Assembly (NCBI RefSeq): GCF_007748115.1 | Contig: NZ_CP036289.1 | Span: 1,922,001 to 1,986,000, forward strand | DNA from: Bremerella volcania | GTDB lineage: Bacteria > Planctomycetota > Planctomycetia > Pirellulales > Pirellulaceae | DNA length: 64,000 nucleotides | Direction of reading: 5' to 3' | Shown here: positions 53,011 through 63,600 of the stretch, piece after piece | How the letters are laid out: each line of letters starts with the position of its first letter | Numbering within the stretch: position 1 is the stretch's first letter | The notes under the pieces: generated by a model | What the model saw: only the letters and a program-made list of their open reading frames with translations | What the model was told of the DNA's origin: nothing | Database searches by the model: none | Program-made: the position numbers and the translations under genes

Positions 53011-54786
53011 CTACTCGGAAGATTCTTCCGCTGGCTTGTCGCTTTCGGCTGTTGCGTCCGGAGTATCTTCGGTTTCGGCCGGTTTCTCTTCTGGGGCCGG
53101 GTCGGCTGTTGCTTCGGCTGATTTCATGGGCTCGCTTTCCGTTTCGGCAGGCTCTTCCTTGGCAGGTGGGGCCTCTTTAGAAGTTTCCTCGCCGGCTGGC
53201 TTCTCGTTCATGGGCGTCTTGTCAGCTGGTTCGTCCTCGGCCGGCCTATCCGTGGCTTCTGGTTGGGGCATGGGCTGAGCCATTGGCTGCTGGGCGGCTG
53301 GTGGCCGCATCATGCCTGTGCCGGGGCCGCCTGGGAAGACGCGGCCAGGGACGCCGCTCGGCTGGTTGGTGGGCTGATTGATCGGAACACCCAGTTCACC
53401 GCGCGTGAGCAGAATCTTCGCGACGTCTTCCGCTTTGACGACGTAGTACCAGTCGGCGAAGCGGGTATTCAGTTCGTAGATCTTTCGCGTAGCCGCGTTC
53501 TTCTTTTCGCGATACGCGGTCATCGCGGCGTCGTTCGCTTGCAAGATCTTTTCCCGAGCCTTGGCTTGGGCTTCGATGTCTTGGTCTTCCCCTTCCTTGA
53601 TTTCGGGAACCTCTTGCAGCATCGGCGGGGGAAGCATTTCATCGACCAGCTCGGTTTGAACGAACAGGAACTGCTGCTTCTGGTCCTTGTTGTCTCCCCC
53701 GAGCTTTTCGAGCCCGAACAAAAGTCGGTAGCGAATCGCGTCCTGGGTTTCGATGACCAGTTCGCCGTTGAGGCCCACCAGTTGTGGCTCCGCTTCGCCT
53801 GGCATCAAGTGAGGGAAGAAGCCGTTGGCAACCAGGGTGGGAAGGTCATCTTGCTTGAGGCCTTTGAGCCCTTCCCCTTGCTTGAGAACTTCGGCGAGTT
53901 GCTCAGGCTTGCGGTACACGTCAACGATCGTCAGGTCATCCAGCGAGTTGCGAATCTCGTCGAGCTTTTCAGTGTTCAGCTTTTCTCCGGCAGGCAACTG
54001 GGCATCGGCCAGTTGAGTTTGATTGCCTGGCGATGCTTCCTTCAGGCTGAGTAGGCTCCAACTGCTTCGTTCCGCGTCGAAAGCCACCGTGGCATCCATT
54101 TGCGGCAGCGCTTCGATGCGGTTGTTGGCAACTTGCATGGTGTAGTTGCGGAATCGCAAGGAAGTTACATCGAACGGATTGAGCTGCAGCAGATCTTTGT
54201 CGATCCAGTCGGAAAACTCGGTCGAGAAGACGGTTGGGTCCAGGCGAACCAGGTAGATGCGGTCGCGACCTGGGACGCGGACGTAACGCAGCTGGGGGTC
54301 TTCTTTGTCAGCGGCGCCAACAATCAGGTTAGCCAGGGTTTTGTCGCTTTTGTCTTCGATGGTCACCATCTGCCCGACCCCTTCGTCGGCGGCCGAGATC
54401 GCGTTGGCGTTCGGTTCGACGACACCGTATTCCGCTTGCTGGCCAGGCAGGTCGCTGACGATCCGCAGTACTTTCAGGTCGACTAGGCTGTTGGCGGCCT
54501 GGGTCATGTGCTGCGTGGCGTTGGCAGGGTAATCCCCCTTGGTCTTGATCTGCCAACCTTCACTGGTGTTGGCGACCTCGAAACGACGGATCTGACCACG
54601 CTCGGAGTCGAAACGCGTAATCTGCATCGACTCGGCTTGCAGTGGATCGGTGAACTCAGGGAACAGAGGCTGATTGACTTCCTCTTCCGGAGCACTGGTT
54701 GCCGGTGCGGGACGCGAGACGTAGGCCAGGCCTCCCATGACGACGGCCACGGCCAGAAAGATCAATGTTTTAACGGCTTCACTCAT
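53011..54786 (-). CDS. DUF4340 domain membrane protein (591 aa)
   Basis: One N-terminal membrane helix, then a large periplasmic-type beta-rich DUF4340 region (ITRFDSERGQIRRFEV...RYVRVPGRDRIYLV...LLQLNPFDVTSLRFRNY). It ends in a Pro/Glu/Ala-rich disordered tail (about 480-591). Sits downstream of the Gld-type permease on the same strand, the usual place for it in planctomycetes. The 178-bp gap to the tRNA holds nothing recognisable. Confidence 0.85.
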   Translation of the reverse strand: MSEAVKTLIFLAVAVVMGGLAYVSRPAPATSAPEEEVNQPLFPEFTDPLQAESMQITRFDSERGQIRRFEVANTSEGWQIKTKGDYPANATQHMTQAANSLVDLKVLRIVSDLPGQQAEYGVVEPNANAISAADEGVGQMVTIEDKSDKTLANLIVGAADKEDPQLRYVRVPGRDRIYLVRLDPTVFSTEFSDWIDKDLLQLNPFDVTSLRFRNYTMQVANNRIEALPQMDATVAFDAERSSWSLLSLKEASPGNQTQLADAQLPAGEKLNTEKLDEIRNSLDDLTIVDVYRKPEQLAEVLKQGEGLKGLKQDDLPTLVANGFFPHLMPGEAEPQLVGLNGELVIETQDAIRYRLLFGLEKLGGDNKDQKQQFLFVQTELVDEMLPPPMLQEVPEIKEGEDQDIEAQAKAREKILQANDAAMTAYREKKNAATRKIYELNTRFADWYYVVKAEDVAKILLTRGELGVPINQPTNQPSGVPGRVFPGGPGTGMMRPPAAQQPMAQPMPQPEATDRPAEDEPADKTPMNEKPAGEETSKEAPPAKEEPAETESEPMKSAEATADPAPEEKPAETEDTPDATAESDKPAEESSE

Positions 54787-54848
54787 GACGAAATGCTTTG
54801 CAACTAGTGCTAAAAAATCTTCGTGAATCTATGAGGATCAGTAGGGAA

Positions 54849-57818
54849 CTACTTGATGATTCGGTCTTTCGACAATCCCTCGCGTTCCTTCAAGCGTCGA
54901 AGCACGAAGACCACGATTCCGATGACGATCGGCGGGATGGGGGGCAGAGCCACGGCCAATGTTTTGACCTGGTTCTGGTAGTACAGAATCTTGCGATTCA
55001 GTTCGCGCGTGATGCGTTCTTGTTCGCGCTGGAGATTGGCTTCAATCTTCTGCACGGCCGCACGCTGTTTGTTTTGAACGTCCGCTTGACGCTGAGCCAG
55101 TTCCAGTTGCAGGGCCTGGACTTCACGCAAATCTTCGGGGCGAATCTCGCCACCTTGGTTGGCCCGGGCATTGAGCGTGTTGATCTTCATGTTCAGATCT
55201 TCCAGCGGCTTTTGAAGTTCCTTCTCCAACTGCTCTTGCTGGGCCTGGGCATTCAAGGCGGCTTCACGCAGGGCCAGGTCCCCTTCGGTCTTGGCTGATT
55301 CAGTCAAACGTTCCATCAAGCCCAAGCGAGCGATCGGTTCGCTGCGGCTGCGGATCGGGATGTACTCGTCATCGCCAGCCAGCTTATCGATCAGGTTCAA
55401 CAAGAAGTTGGTGTTGTCGATCTGCATTTCCGAGCTGTCGGCACTCTGAGCACGAAGTTGCACGAAGACCGAATGCAATAGGTCAATATCCCCGACCATC
55501 GCCACATTGATCGCGCCATCCGATTTTTCTGGCTTCTTGCTTTCGGCTTCTTTCTCTTCTTCGCCATCCTTCGTTTCAGCGTCGGCTGGCGTTTCCGCCT
55601 GGGCGGCATTCGCGGCAACCGAAGGAGGCGTTCCTTGGATCAAGGCCGCCAGGACGAACGGATCCGGGGCACCACCGCTGGGGCCGTAAACCGGTTGTCG
55701 CTTGGCTTCAATTCGCTGCTGATCCTGACGGGCGCCGCTTAAGTCTTGCAGCGTGATCGTTCCGATCTTGGTCCCCGTGGTGACCAGCGGCGTGAAGGTC
55801 ATGGTCTTCGGGTAGCCAGGCTGTTTCTTGATCGCCCCTGCGTAGAGGAACAGCATCTGACGAAGGTCCTGCGTCACGTCGACGGTGTTGTTGAGTGCTT
55901 CGTATTCCGGGGCACCCGGCGTGAAGCGGTCAGCGAATACATATTCCTTGGTAATCGCGCCCAGGTTTCGCAGGCGAACTTCCGGGTTGTAGTCTTGCCA
56001 CACCACGTAAGGCTGATAGTAACGATCGGTCGGGAGCTGCTTGCCTGGCATGGAAATATGCAGCAGGTCCCACAGCTGACGTATGTCCCCCTTTTGTTCC
56101 GGCGGACGTCGCCCAGGGAATGGATTTCGTTTGTCCTGTCCGATCGGGGTGGCTTGTCCCATTAAGGTGGGAGCCGGGTCGTCGAAGATGGCCGTTGGAA
56201 CGCCGGCCTTGATCGCGTCAAGGAAGTTCTTCATCGCCGGTTGCGACAAGCTGGATGGCTGCACGGCGAGCAGCACGTCGTACGAACTGGGATCGATCGC
56301 GGAAGTCGCGTCGACTTCAATCACATCGTACTGTTTCTCTAATTCGGTGATGATCTGCTGCGGGGGAATGTTCTGATAACCGCCCAGGGGGTTTTGCTGA
56401 ATGCCACCAAACAGCTGAGCGTCGGTCGCCAGAACGCCCAGGCGTTTGCGTTTCTTTTCCGAAACGGTGCCGATGGAACGAATCAATTCGTACTCGACCG
56501 GCACGCCGTTATCGAAGAAGGGAATCACCACCTTTTCCAGGCCGCGCTGAACCGCGGCACCCAGAATGACTTCTTCCTGTGCCAAGGCCCCACGCTCCTG
56601 TGAGATCAACTCGCGCGGCTCAATGCCATACGTCTCGCGAGCGATGTCGGCCGTTTCGCTGAAGGGTTCCAGGCCGTCATGAATCACCACGTTGATCTTC
56701 GAGCCGCTCAGGGCACGGAACTCGTTGAGATAGCTGATCAGGTCGAGCTTGGTCTGGGCGTAATTTTTGGGAACGCTGCCGCTAACGAATGCTTCGATGC
56801 GAACCGGCTGGTCGGTCGAGAGGTTGCGAACCAACTGCTTGGTCTGAGGAAGCAGGCTGCTGGTGCCGTTCTCGGTATAGTCCCAGCGGACGTCATTCAT
56901 CACGAAGAAAAGCGTGCCAGCAAAAGCGATCGCCAGCAGACAGGTCGAGCGGACCAGGTAATGCCCCAGGAGGGACTCGCCATCTTTACCGCCGAGCCAG
57001 TGTCGTCTGCCGATCAAGACCATCGCCAGATAGATGCCGACGATCGTCATCATCAGGAAGTAGGCCAGCGAACTGATGGAGATCACCCCGCGCCCAAAGT
57101 CGGCGAATTGTTTCCCCATGCTCGCTTCGCTGAGGAAGCCAACCCATTCGTTTTGCGTGACGAAGGCGTCCGAGTATTGCAGCAGCACGAACGGTGCGTT
57201 GACCAGAATACCCAGCACGAAGCCGAGGGTCAGGTTGTTGGTCATGAACGAAGCGACCATCCCCAACGCGATCATCGTCAGGCCGATGAACCAGTAACCG
57301 ATGTAGGTGGTGATGAAGAGACCAGCGTCGAGCGAACCGAGCGACAGGGCATCGAGCACCAGGAAATTGCAAAGCTGCGAGAAGACGAGGGAAACGCTGA
57401 ACACCGACACCGCAGCCAGGTACTTCCCGATCACGATATCGAAGTCGGTGGCCGGCAAGGTCAACAGCAGTTCGTCCGTTCCCAGTCGCTTTTCGTCGGC
57501 CCACAAACCCATGGTGATCGTCGGAATGAAGATCAGCATGATGAGCGTGATCTGGGAGTTAAGCTCGTTGAGATTCGCCAGGTTCGCGTTGAAGAACTCG
57601 TGCGGCCAGAACGCGGCCATCGAGGTCAACAAAACGAAGATCGCCAGAAAGACGTACCCAGTCGGGTTGCTGAAGTACGACTTGAAGTTCCGCTTCATCA
57701 CCGCGTACGAAGCCTTCTTGGCTACCGATAGCGGGATCAGCAAGATAAAGAACGCCAGCATGAACATTAAATCGAACAGAACTAGCGTGAGTAGTTTGAA
57801 ATAGAAATCGGCGGACAT
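54849..57818 (-). CDS. Fused GldF/GldG-type ABC transporter protein (989 aa)
   Basis: N-terminal ABC-2 permease (about 35-275, six hydrophobic helices, typical FSNPTGYVFLAIF start). Then another helix and a GldG-like periplasmic domain (about 310-770) beginning LSTDQPVRIEAFVSG. A coiled coil (870-955) and a C-terminal membrane helix (LPPIPPIVIGIVVFVLRR) follow. In Bacteroidetes GldF and GldG are separate; here they are one chain. Works with the ATPase at 57882. Confidence 0.9.
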   Translation of the reverse strand: MSADFYFKLLTLVLFDLMFMLAFFILLIPLSVAKKASYAVMKRNFKSYFSNPTGYVFLAIFVLLTSMAAFWPHEFFNANLANLNELNSQITLIMLIFIPTITMGLWADEKRLGTDELLLTLPATDFDIVIGKYLAAVSVFSVSLVFSQLCNFLVLDALSLGSLDAGLFITTYIGYWFIGLTMIALGMVASFMTNNLTLGFVLGILVNAPFVLLQYSDAFVTQNEWVGFLSEASMGKQFADFGRGVISISSLAYFLMMTIVGIYLAMVLIGRRHWLGGKDGESLLGHYLVRSTCLLAIAFAGTLFFVMNDVRWDYTENGTSSLLPQTKQLVRNLSTDQPVRIEAFVSGSVPKNYAQTKLDLISYLNEFRALSGSKINVVIHDGLEPFSETADIARETYGIEPRELISQERGALAQEEVILGAAVQRGLEKVVIPFFDNGVPVEYELIRSIGTVSEKKRKRLGVLATDAQLFGGIQQNPLGGYQNIPPQQIITELEKQYDVIEVDATSAIDPSSYDVLLAVQPSSLSQPAMKNFLDAIKAGVPTAIFDDPAPTLMGQATPIGQDKRNPFPGRRPPEQKGDIRQLWDLLHISMPGKQLPTDRYYQPYVVWQDYNPEVRLRNLGAITKEYVFADRFTPGAPEYEALNNTVDVTQDLRQMLFLYAGAIKKQPGYPKTMTFTPLVTTGTKIGTITLQDLSGARQDQQRIEAKRQPVYGPSGGAPDPFVLAALIQGTPPSVAANAAQAETPADAETKDGEEEKEAESKKPEKSDGAINVAMVGDIDLLHSVFVQLRAQSADSSEMQIDNTNFLLNLIDKLAGDDEYIPIRSRSEPIARLGLMERLTESAKTEGDLALREAALNAQAQQEQLEKELQKPLEDLNMKINTLNARANQGGEIRPEDLREVQALQLELAQRQADVQNKQRAAVQKIEANLQREQERITRELNRKILYYQNQVKTLAVALPPIPPIVIGIVVFVLRRLKEREGLSKDRIIK

Positions 57819-57881
57819 CGTTGATTACCGTGATGTAGCTGCGAAAGGTATAAGGTCTTGGATCGTGGGAGCCGAAGATGT

Positions 57882-58673
57882 TTAGTCGCTCTGGTCTGCC
57901 GCAACCGTCTCTTCGCTGGCAGGTTCGGTCAACGCATTCACCCCTTTGGTCATCCGATAGAAAGCGTCGTCCAGCGTTTCGCCGGGCTGCTTCATTCCAT
58001 CGACGCTACCGTCGTAGATGAGTCGACCTTCGTTGATCACAATGGCCCGGGTCGCCAGTGCGTCGACTTCCTGGAAGATGTGAGTGGAAAGGAGAATCGT
58101 CTTCTCTTGGCCCAAGCGGCGGATCATGTCGCGCACGCCGCGAATTTGATTCGGATCGAGCCCCGAGGTCGGTTCGTCCAGGATGAGCACTTCTGGCTCG
58201 TGCAAAATGGCCTGAGCCATGCCGACACGCTGCTTGTAACCCTTGGAGAGCTTCGAGATCGGCTTGTGCAGCACCGTGTGCAGATTGCACAGGTCGACCA
58301 CCGCGTCGATTCGCTCGGTACGCTTGGCCGGGCTCATGCCGCGAGCTTCGCCGATGAACCACAGCAGACTATGCGGCGTTGCATCGGGATAGAGCGGACC
58401 GTTTTCCGGCAGGTATCCCAGCATCGACGACCCTTGCAGACGCTGGGTGGCCATGTTGTAACCGGCGATGCGGGCAACCCCTTCGCTGGGCGAAAGGTAC
58501 CCGGTGAGCAGTTTCATCGTCGTGCTTTTGCCGGCCCCGTTGGGGCCGAGAAAGGCAACCACTTCACCTCGGTGGACCTTGAAGCTGATTTCTCGGGAGG
58601 CGGCAAAGATTCCGTAGAATTTGGAAAGCCGGTCGGCTTCGATCATCGGCAGATCGGCGTTGTGATCAACCAT
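57882..58673 (-). CDS. ABC transporter ATPase, GldA-type (263 aa)
   Basis: Walker A GPNGAGKSTTMK, Q-loop YLPENGPLYPD, signature LSKGYKQRVGMAQAI, Walker B VLILDEPTSGLDP and H-loop LLSTHIFQE. Partner of the fused permease directly downstream. ATG 58673 or the internal ATG 58646 (MIEADRLSKFYG) are both possible starts. Confidence 0.93.
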   Translation of the reverse strand: MVDHNADLPMIEADRLSKFYGIFAASREISFKVHRGEVVAFLGPNGAGKSTTMKLLTGYLSPSEGVARIAGYNMATQRLQGSSMLGYLPENGPLYPDATPHSLLWFIGEARGMSPAKRTERIDAVVDLCNLHTVLHKPISKLSKGYKQRVGMAQAILHEPEVLILDEPTSGLDPNQIRGVRDMIRRLGQEKTILLSTHIFQEVDALATRAIVINEGRLIYDGSVDGMKQPGETLDDAFYRMTKGVNALTEPASEETVAADQSD

Positions 58674-58860
58674 AGCAGTTCGTTTTTCTCAGGCTATCCG
58701 AAAGGGCAGGGGAGGGGGCCGCCGTGAAGATGGGGCACCCCGCTGACCAGGATCAAAACACGTAGTGTAACGCAAGCGATGGATGACATAAACTCCGGTC
58801 TAGTTAAGACTTGCCGAAGTTCGAGTTCATCCCGACAGGAGTAGGATGGGTGAAAAGTCC

Positions 58861-60498
58861 TTACGGAAGGTCTGACAACCGTAGCGGAAGGTGATGGTTC
58901 CAGTTGGCGTTGTCGGTCTGGGGATAATCCATTCGTAAGTGAACGCCTCGCGATTCCTCTCGCAAGAAGGCTGCCCGGGCCATGACTTGGGCCACGATCA
59001 GCATGTTCTGCAGTTCCCAGCCGCTGGGGTGGTCGAACTGCTGGGGCAGGACGTACCGGCACCACGCCTCGATCGTATCGATGGCATCCTCCAGCCCGCG
59101 GGCATCACGGCGGACCCCGACGTTTCGCCACATCAGGCTTTTCAGCGAGTTGCGAATGTCGCTCAAGTCGAGCGGTTCGCTTGGCTCGGCGACGGGATGC
59201 TGCAGGTTGATCGCCTCGAAGCGGTCCGGCATCGCAAGTGCCCCCTGGGACGCATTGCGACCGGCCCTCTTACCGTATACGAGACCTTCCAGCAAACTGT
59301 TCGATGCCAGTCGATTCGCCCCATGCAGCCCACTGCTGGTGACTTCCCCTGCCGCCCAAAGGTTGGGAATCGTGGTCGCCCCGTTCGTATCGACCGAGAT
59401 ACCGCCGATCATGTAGTGGGCACCCGGCCGAACCGGAATGCGATCGGAGGTGATATCGATGCCGAACTTCTTGCAGCTGGCGTAGATGCTTGGGAAGCGG
59501 TTGCGGACGAAATCGGCGTCCAGGTGATCGAGCTTGAGGTAGACGTTGGGGTGCTTGGTCAGTTCCATTTGAGAGACGATCGCCTGGGAAACGACGTCGC
59601 GAGGGGCCAACTCGCCGCGCGGGTCGTAGTCTTTCATGAAACGGTAGCCATTGCGATCGACCAGGTGCCCTCCTTCGCCGCGAACCGCTTCGGTGATCAA
59701 GCTACGGCTACTACCGGCGATGTACAGGACGGTCGGATGGAACTGCATGAACTCCATGTCACGCAGCTCGGCACCGGCGCGTAGTGCCATCGCGATGCCG
59801 TCCCCCGTGGCGACGCCAGGGTTGGTCGATTCGCGATAAATCTGACCGACGCCGCCGGAAGCCAGGATCGTATGCTTGGCCCAGATCAGCGTTCGACCGT
59901 GCTTTTCATCGGAAGCGAGCGCCCCGCGGCAGATCCCGTCATGCACGATCAGATCCTGGGTGAACTCGTTCTGCCAGATTTGAATGTTGCGGCGCGAGCG
60001 GACCATCTCGACGATCGATCGGATGACCTCTTTGCCGGTGGCATCTCCCAGCGCATGAACGATGCGGTCGCGACCGTGGCCCCCTTCGCGCGTGAGGGCC
60101 AGTCGTCCGTCGACTCGATCGAACTCGGTGCCCCAGCGAATCAACTCGCGGATACACTCGGGTCCTTCGTGGACGACCAGGTCGACGACGTCCTTATCGC
60201 ACAGACTACCGCCGGCGGTGATCGTATCGGCTACGTGGTCTTCGTAGCGGTCTTCGTCGTCCAGGACGCCAGCGATGCCACCCTGGGCGTAGTTGCTGTT
60301 CGATTCCTGGATCTGTTCTTTCGATAGGATCAGCGCCGAAAGCGTCGGATCGACCTCCAAAGCGGCACGCAGACCGGCGATCCCGCCGCCAATAATCAGA
60401 ACGTCCGTAAAGTAGTGCGAGACGCTTTTGGGATGGAAGGGAACGAGGTATCGAGGGACATGAGGTGCCATGCGGCTGACGATGTTTGTATCGTGCAT
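58861..60498 (-). CDS. nadB: L-aspartate oxidase
   Basis: 545 aa. FAD-binding GGGIAGLRAAL at 37-47, substrate loop NYAQGGIAGVLDDED, EGGHGRDRIVHALGD, PGAHYMIGGISVDTNG, and a C-terminal helical domain. Oxidises L-aspartate to iminoaspartate for NAD synthesis with NadA. Distinguished from succinate dehydrogenase flavoprotein by the EGGHGRDRI and C-terminal patterns. No nadA or nadC in the window. Confidence 0.93.
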   Translation of the reverse strand: MHDTNIVSRMAPHVPRYLVPFHPKSVSHYFTDVLIIGGGIAGLRAALEVDPTLSALILSKEQIQESNSNYAQGGIAGVLDDEDRYEDHVADTITAGGSLCDKDVVDLVVHEGPECIRELIRWGTEFDRVDGRLALTREGGHGRDRIVHALGDATGKEVIRSIVEMVRSRRNIQIWQNEFTQDLIVHDGICRGALASDEKHGRTLIWAKHTILASGGVGQIYRESTNPGVATGDGIAMALRAGAELRDMEFMQFHPTVLYIAGSSRSLITEAVRGEGGHLVDRNGYRFMKDYDPRGELAPRDVVSQAIVSQMELTKHPNVYLKLDHLDADFVRNRFPSIYASCKKFGIDITSDRIPVRPGAHYMIGGISVDTNGATTIPNLWAAGEVTSSGLHGANRLASNSLLEGLVYGKRAGRNASQGALAMPDRFEAINLQHPVAEPSEPLDLSDIRNSLKSLMWRNVGVRRDARGLEDAIDTIEAWCRYVLPQQFDHPSGWELQNMLIVAQVMARAAFLREESRGVHLRMDYPQTDNANWNHHLPLRLSDLP

Positions 60499-60606
60499 GG
60501 CAGGGAGGACGCGGCCTGCTTGGGCAAACCGAAAGACGAATCCCTGCGAAATATGCTCGGCGAGTTGAAAACGAAAGCGATTCTCTATTTTGCCCTAACA
60601 GGGCCT

Positions 60607-63600
60607 TTATTGAGAAGCCCCCTTGAGATAGGCCCGGTATTGTTCCATGAACGACGGCGGAGGGCTGCCGCGCTGCGTATCGCTGGAACCACCGGCCGCA
60701 GCATCGCGCGATTCGACGCGCCGAGTCGTGTCCGTGCCGCGTGAAAGCCCCAGGCTTCGCAGGGCGTTGTTGAGGTCTTGCTGGGCCTGGGTATCTTCAC
60801 TGCTGGCGGCCTGTTTCATTTGTTGCCAGCGCTGAACGAACCGGGCAAAGTCCTCTTTCGTCCAGCCCAACTCGTCGAGCATTTCCTGATCCGGCGAATC
60901 CTGGTGCTTCAGTTCGTCCAGGACCATGTCGGTCGCCTGCTTGGCGTATTCCAAGTTGGCGGCATCTTCGCCTGGCTCGACACGAGGACCATCGTAGTTC
61001 TGCGGCGCGTTGTTACCTTCCAGGCCGCCTCCTTGAGGAATGGCCGAATTGCCGGGCCCCCGTCCACTTTGCTGCGGATCGCTGGACTGTTGAGAATCAC
61101 TGGGACCTTTTTCGGACTCGGCACCTTGCATGCCTGCTTCTTGACCGGCAGGCGAATTGGTCTGGCTTGAGCCGTCCCCCTTTTGCTCGCCGCTGGAACC
61201 GGTTTGCTGATTGGCTTGGGGACCGTCGCCTCCTTCTTGGCCGGTTTCTCCTTCGCCTTGTTGGTTGGCGGCACCTGCCCCTTGGTCGGCAGCGCTGGTG
61301 CTACCGGCGCTATCGTTACCGGCCTGTTTGGCCGATTGTCCCCCGCCTGATCCACCCCCGCCACTTTGATCGCCGCGGGTTTCTCCCTTGCTGTTAGACT
61401 GCTTGTCGCTGTTGGAAGGGGACTTCGGTTGATCGCCTTGCTCGTCGCTGCCGCGATCGTCCGGCTTCATGTTGTTTTCGCCCTGCTTGTTGGGCTTCTC
61501 GCTCGACTCGGGGCTTCCCTTATCCCCTTCATTCGCTTTCGAGCCAGCTCCGGAGTTCGTGTTGTCTCCCTTGCCGGTGTCGCCGGAACGTTCCGAGTCG
61601 TTCGACGGGTTAGCCTCTTGGTCCTCTTGCTTGGCGCCTCCCTTATTGTCGCTGGCGCCTTGTTCGTCGTTCTGCGTGTTCCGCTCCGACGACATGCCGT
61701 CGTTCTTATCGTTGCTGCCGGGCTCACCTTCTTGTTTCTGCTCGCCGGTCGCGTTCTCGCCTCCGACGGAGTTTTCAGGCTTCATCCCGTTGTCGGCGCC
61801 ACCTTCATTGGGCTGCGAACCTTCTTGCTCGCCGGTCGATTGCTCCTGGGAACCTTGCTTGCCTGCCTGGCCTTGGTTCTTCTGACCTTCGCTCTTTTCT
61901 CCTTGCGAATCGGCCGGATTCTTCTGACTACCACTACTGGCGCCGTCCTGCATTCCCTCTTCCGGCTTTTGCCCTGTGCTGGAACCTTCCGTTTCGCTTG
62001 GTTGCTCGGCGTTTTGTGGGTTGCTCTTCTCCGGTGCAAGCTGCTGGCCTTGTTGCATATCCTTCTCTTTCAGGTATTCCTGAATCCGTTCGAAGGCATC
62101 GCCATCTTGCGAACCATCGGAAGCGACCGGCTCTTGCTGACGCTCGACGGTCGAGTTCTCGTTGGGCTGGGTCGAAGCGTCTCCTTGTTGCAACTCGCCA
62201 CCCTTGTTCGGATCGCCTGCTTTGCCGGTGCCGCTGCCATTGGGCTGGCCTGTTTGGTCCGATTGGTTCTGCTCGCGCTGCTGATTGTCCGAGGCCTGCG
62301 AGGCTTCCCCCCCTTTGCCGCCGTTGGATTGAGACTGCGACTCTTGGTCTCCACCTTCTTGCTGCGATTGGCCCATGCCTCCTTCGCCCGACTGGGGATC
62401 ACCCTCTTGAGGTTCGCCTGACTGCTGCTCGCCTTCCTGGGGCTCGGAACCTTTGCCTTGTTGGGGCTCTTGGTTCTTATCCCCTTGTTCCTTCTTCGAC
62501 GAGCTTCCGCTTCCTTGGCCCGACTGCTGGTCTTCCGACTCGCCGTTGTTTTCGCCTTCTTGAGGTTTGTCGGATTGTCCCTTCATCCCTTCCTGGTTGG
62601 AATCGCCGCCGGAGTTGCCTTCGCTTTGGTTCTCTTCGTTTCCTTTTTCCCCTTCCGACATATCGCCGGAGTCGCCTGACTCTGAGCCCTTGCCTTGCTG
62701 GTCTCCTTGCTCGCCGGAGTCGTTCGATTCGCTCTTGTCGTCCGACTGCTCACCTTGGTCGTCGGTCGAACCTTCTTCTTCCGACTTGCCTTGCTGATCT
62801 CCGGCGATCGGCTCGACGATGCGGATCGTGCGTGGGTTGGTCTGGGCGACATTCGGCTTCAGATTGCCAGCGAAGTCGGTTCGTGTATCTTCCGCCACGC
62901 CGATCAGCTTGACGATATCGCCAACTTCCAGCTTGTGCTGTTTGGGAACGAGCTTCCACGACTCGATTACCTGGCCGGACTTGGGTTGGTCGAGGAGTGA
63001 AGCTTCGATCGTCTTTTGCAGCCTTGGTCCACCTTCCTGGCTGATGGTACCGCTGACACGCATTTGCCGGATGCCGTAGTCGGGATCGATCGCACGCAGG
63101 CGAACATCGAGACTGCGGTTGGCGGGCAATTCCACTTCCGAAGCGGTCGGTTCCAGGTATTCGATCTCGGGCGGCAGATCCCGCACGACGTCGATGTGGT
63201 ACAGAACCGGATGCGGGTTGAGCACGCCGTCGTCGGTGCGGAAGCGGATCTGGTACGAGCGGAACTTGCCGGCGCTCCCGGCGTCGTTCATTTCCAAGGG
63301 GAAGCGGACCGAGGCTTTGATTGGCTCTTCCGAATTGACCTGCAAGGGAATCGTGTTGAGCGAGACGATGGGGGAATCGGCGACCGGGTCGAACTCGATG
63401 TAGGCCTTTTGAATGGGGCGATTGCTGACCGCGCGAATGGTGACCATCGTCCCTTCCAGGGCCCGGATGTGGCCATCCCCTTGTTGTTCCCACGATGCTT
63501 CCTGCGTGTACGACGGGAAGTCGTAACGCACAGACGCCACGTCGATCGATGGTGCTTCCAGCGTGGTGACCTCGAAGTCACGCGTGGCAGCGTCGCCGGC

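Noticed and set aside
56679-57731. 350-aa plus-strand frame inside the Gld transporter
   Set aside because: Antisense shadow with His/Gln/Arg-rich nonsense composition; the minus-strand gene is certain.
60647-62912. Several long plus-strand frames opposite the low-complexity tract
   Set aside because: Products of repeated codons in the Q/G/S/E-rich region; Leu/Arg-rich without domain structure.
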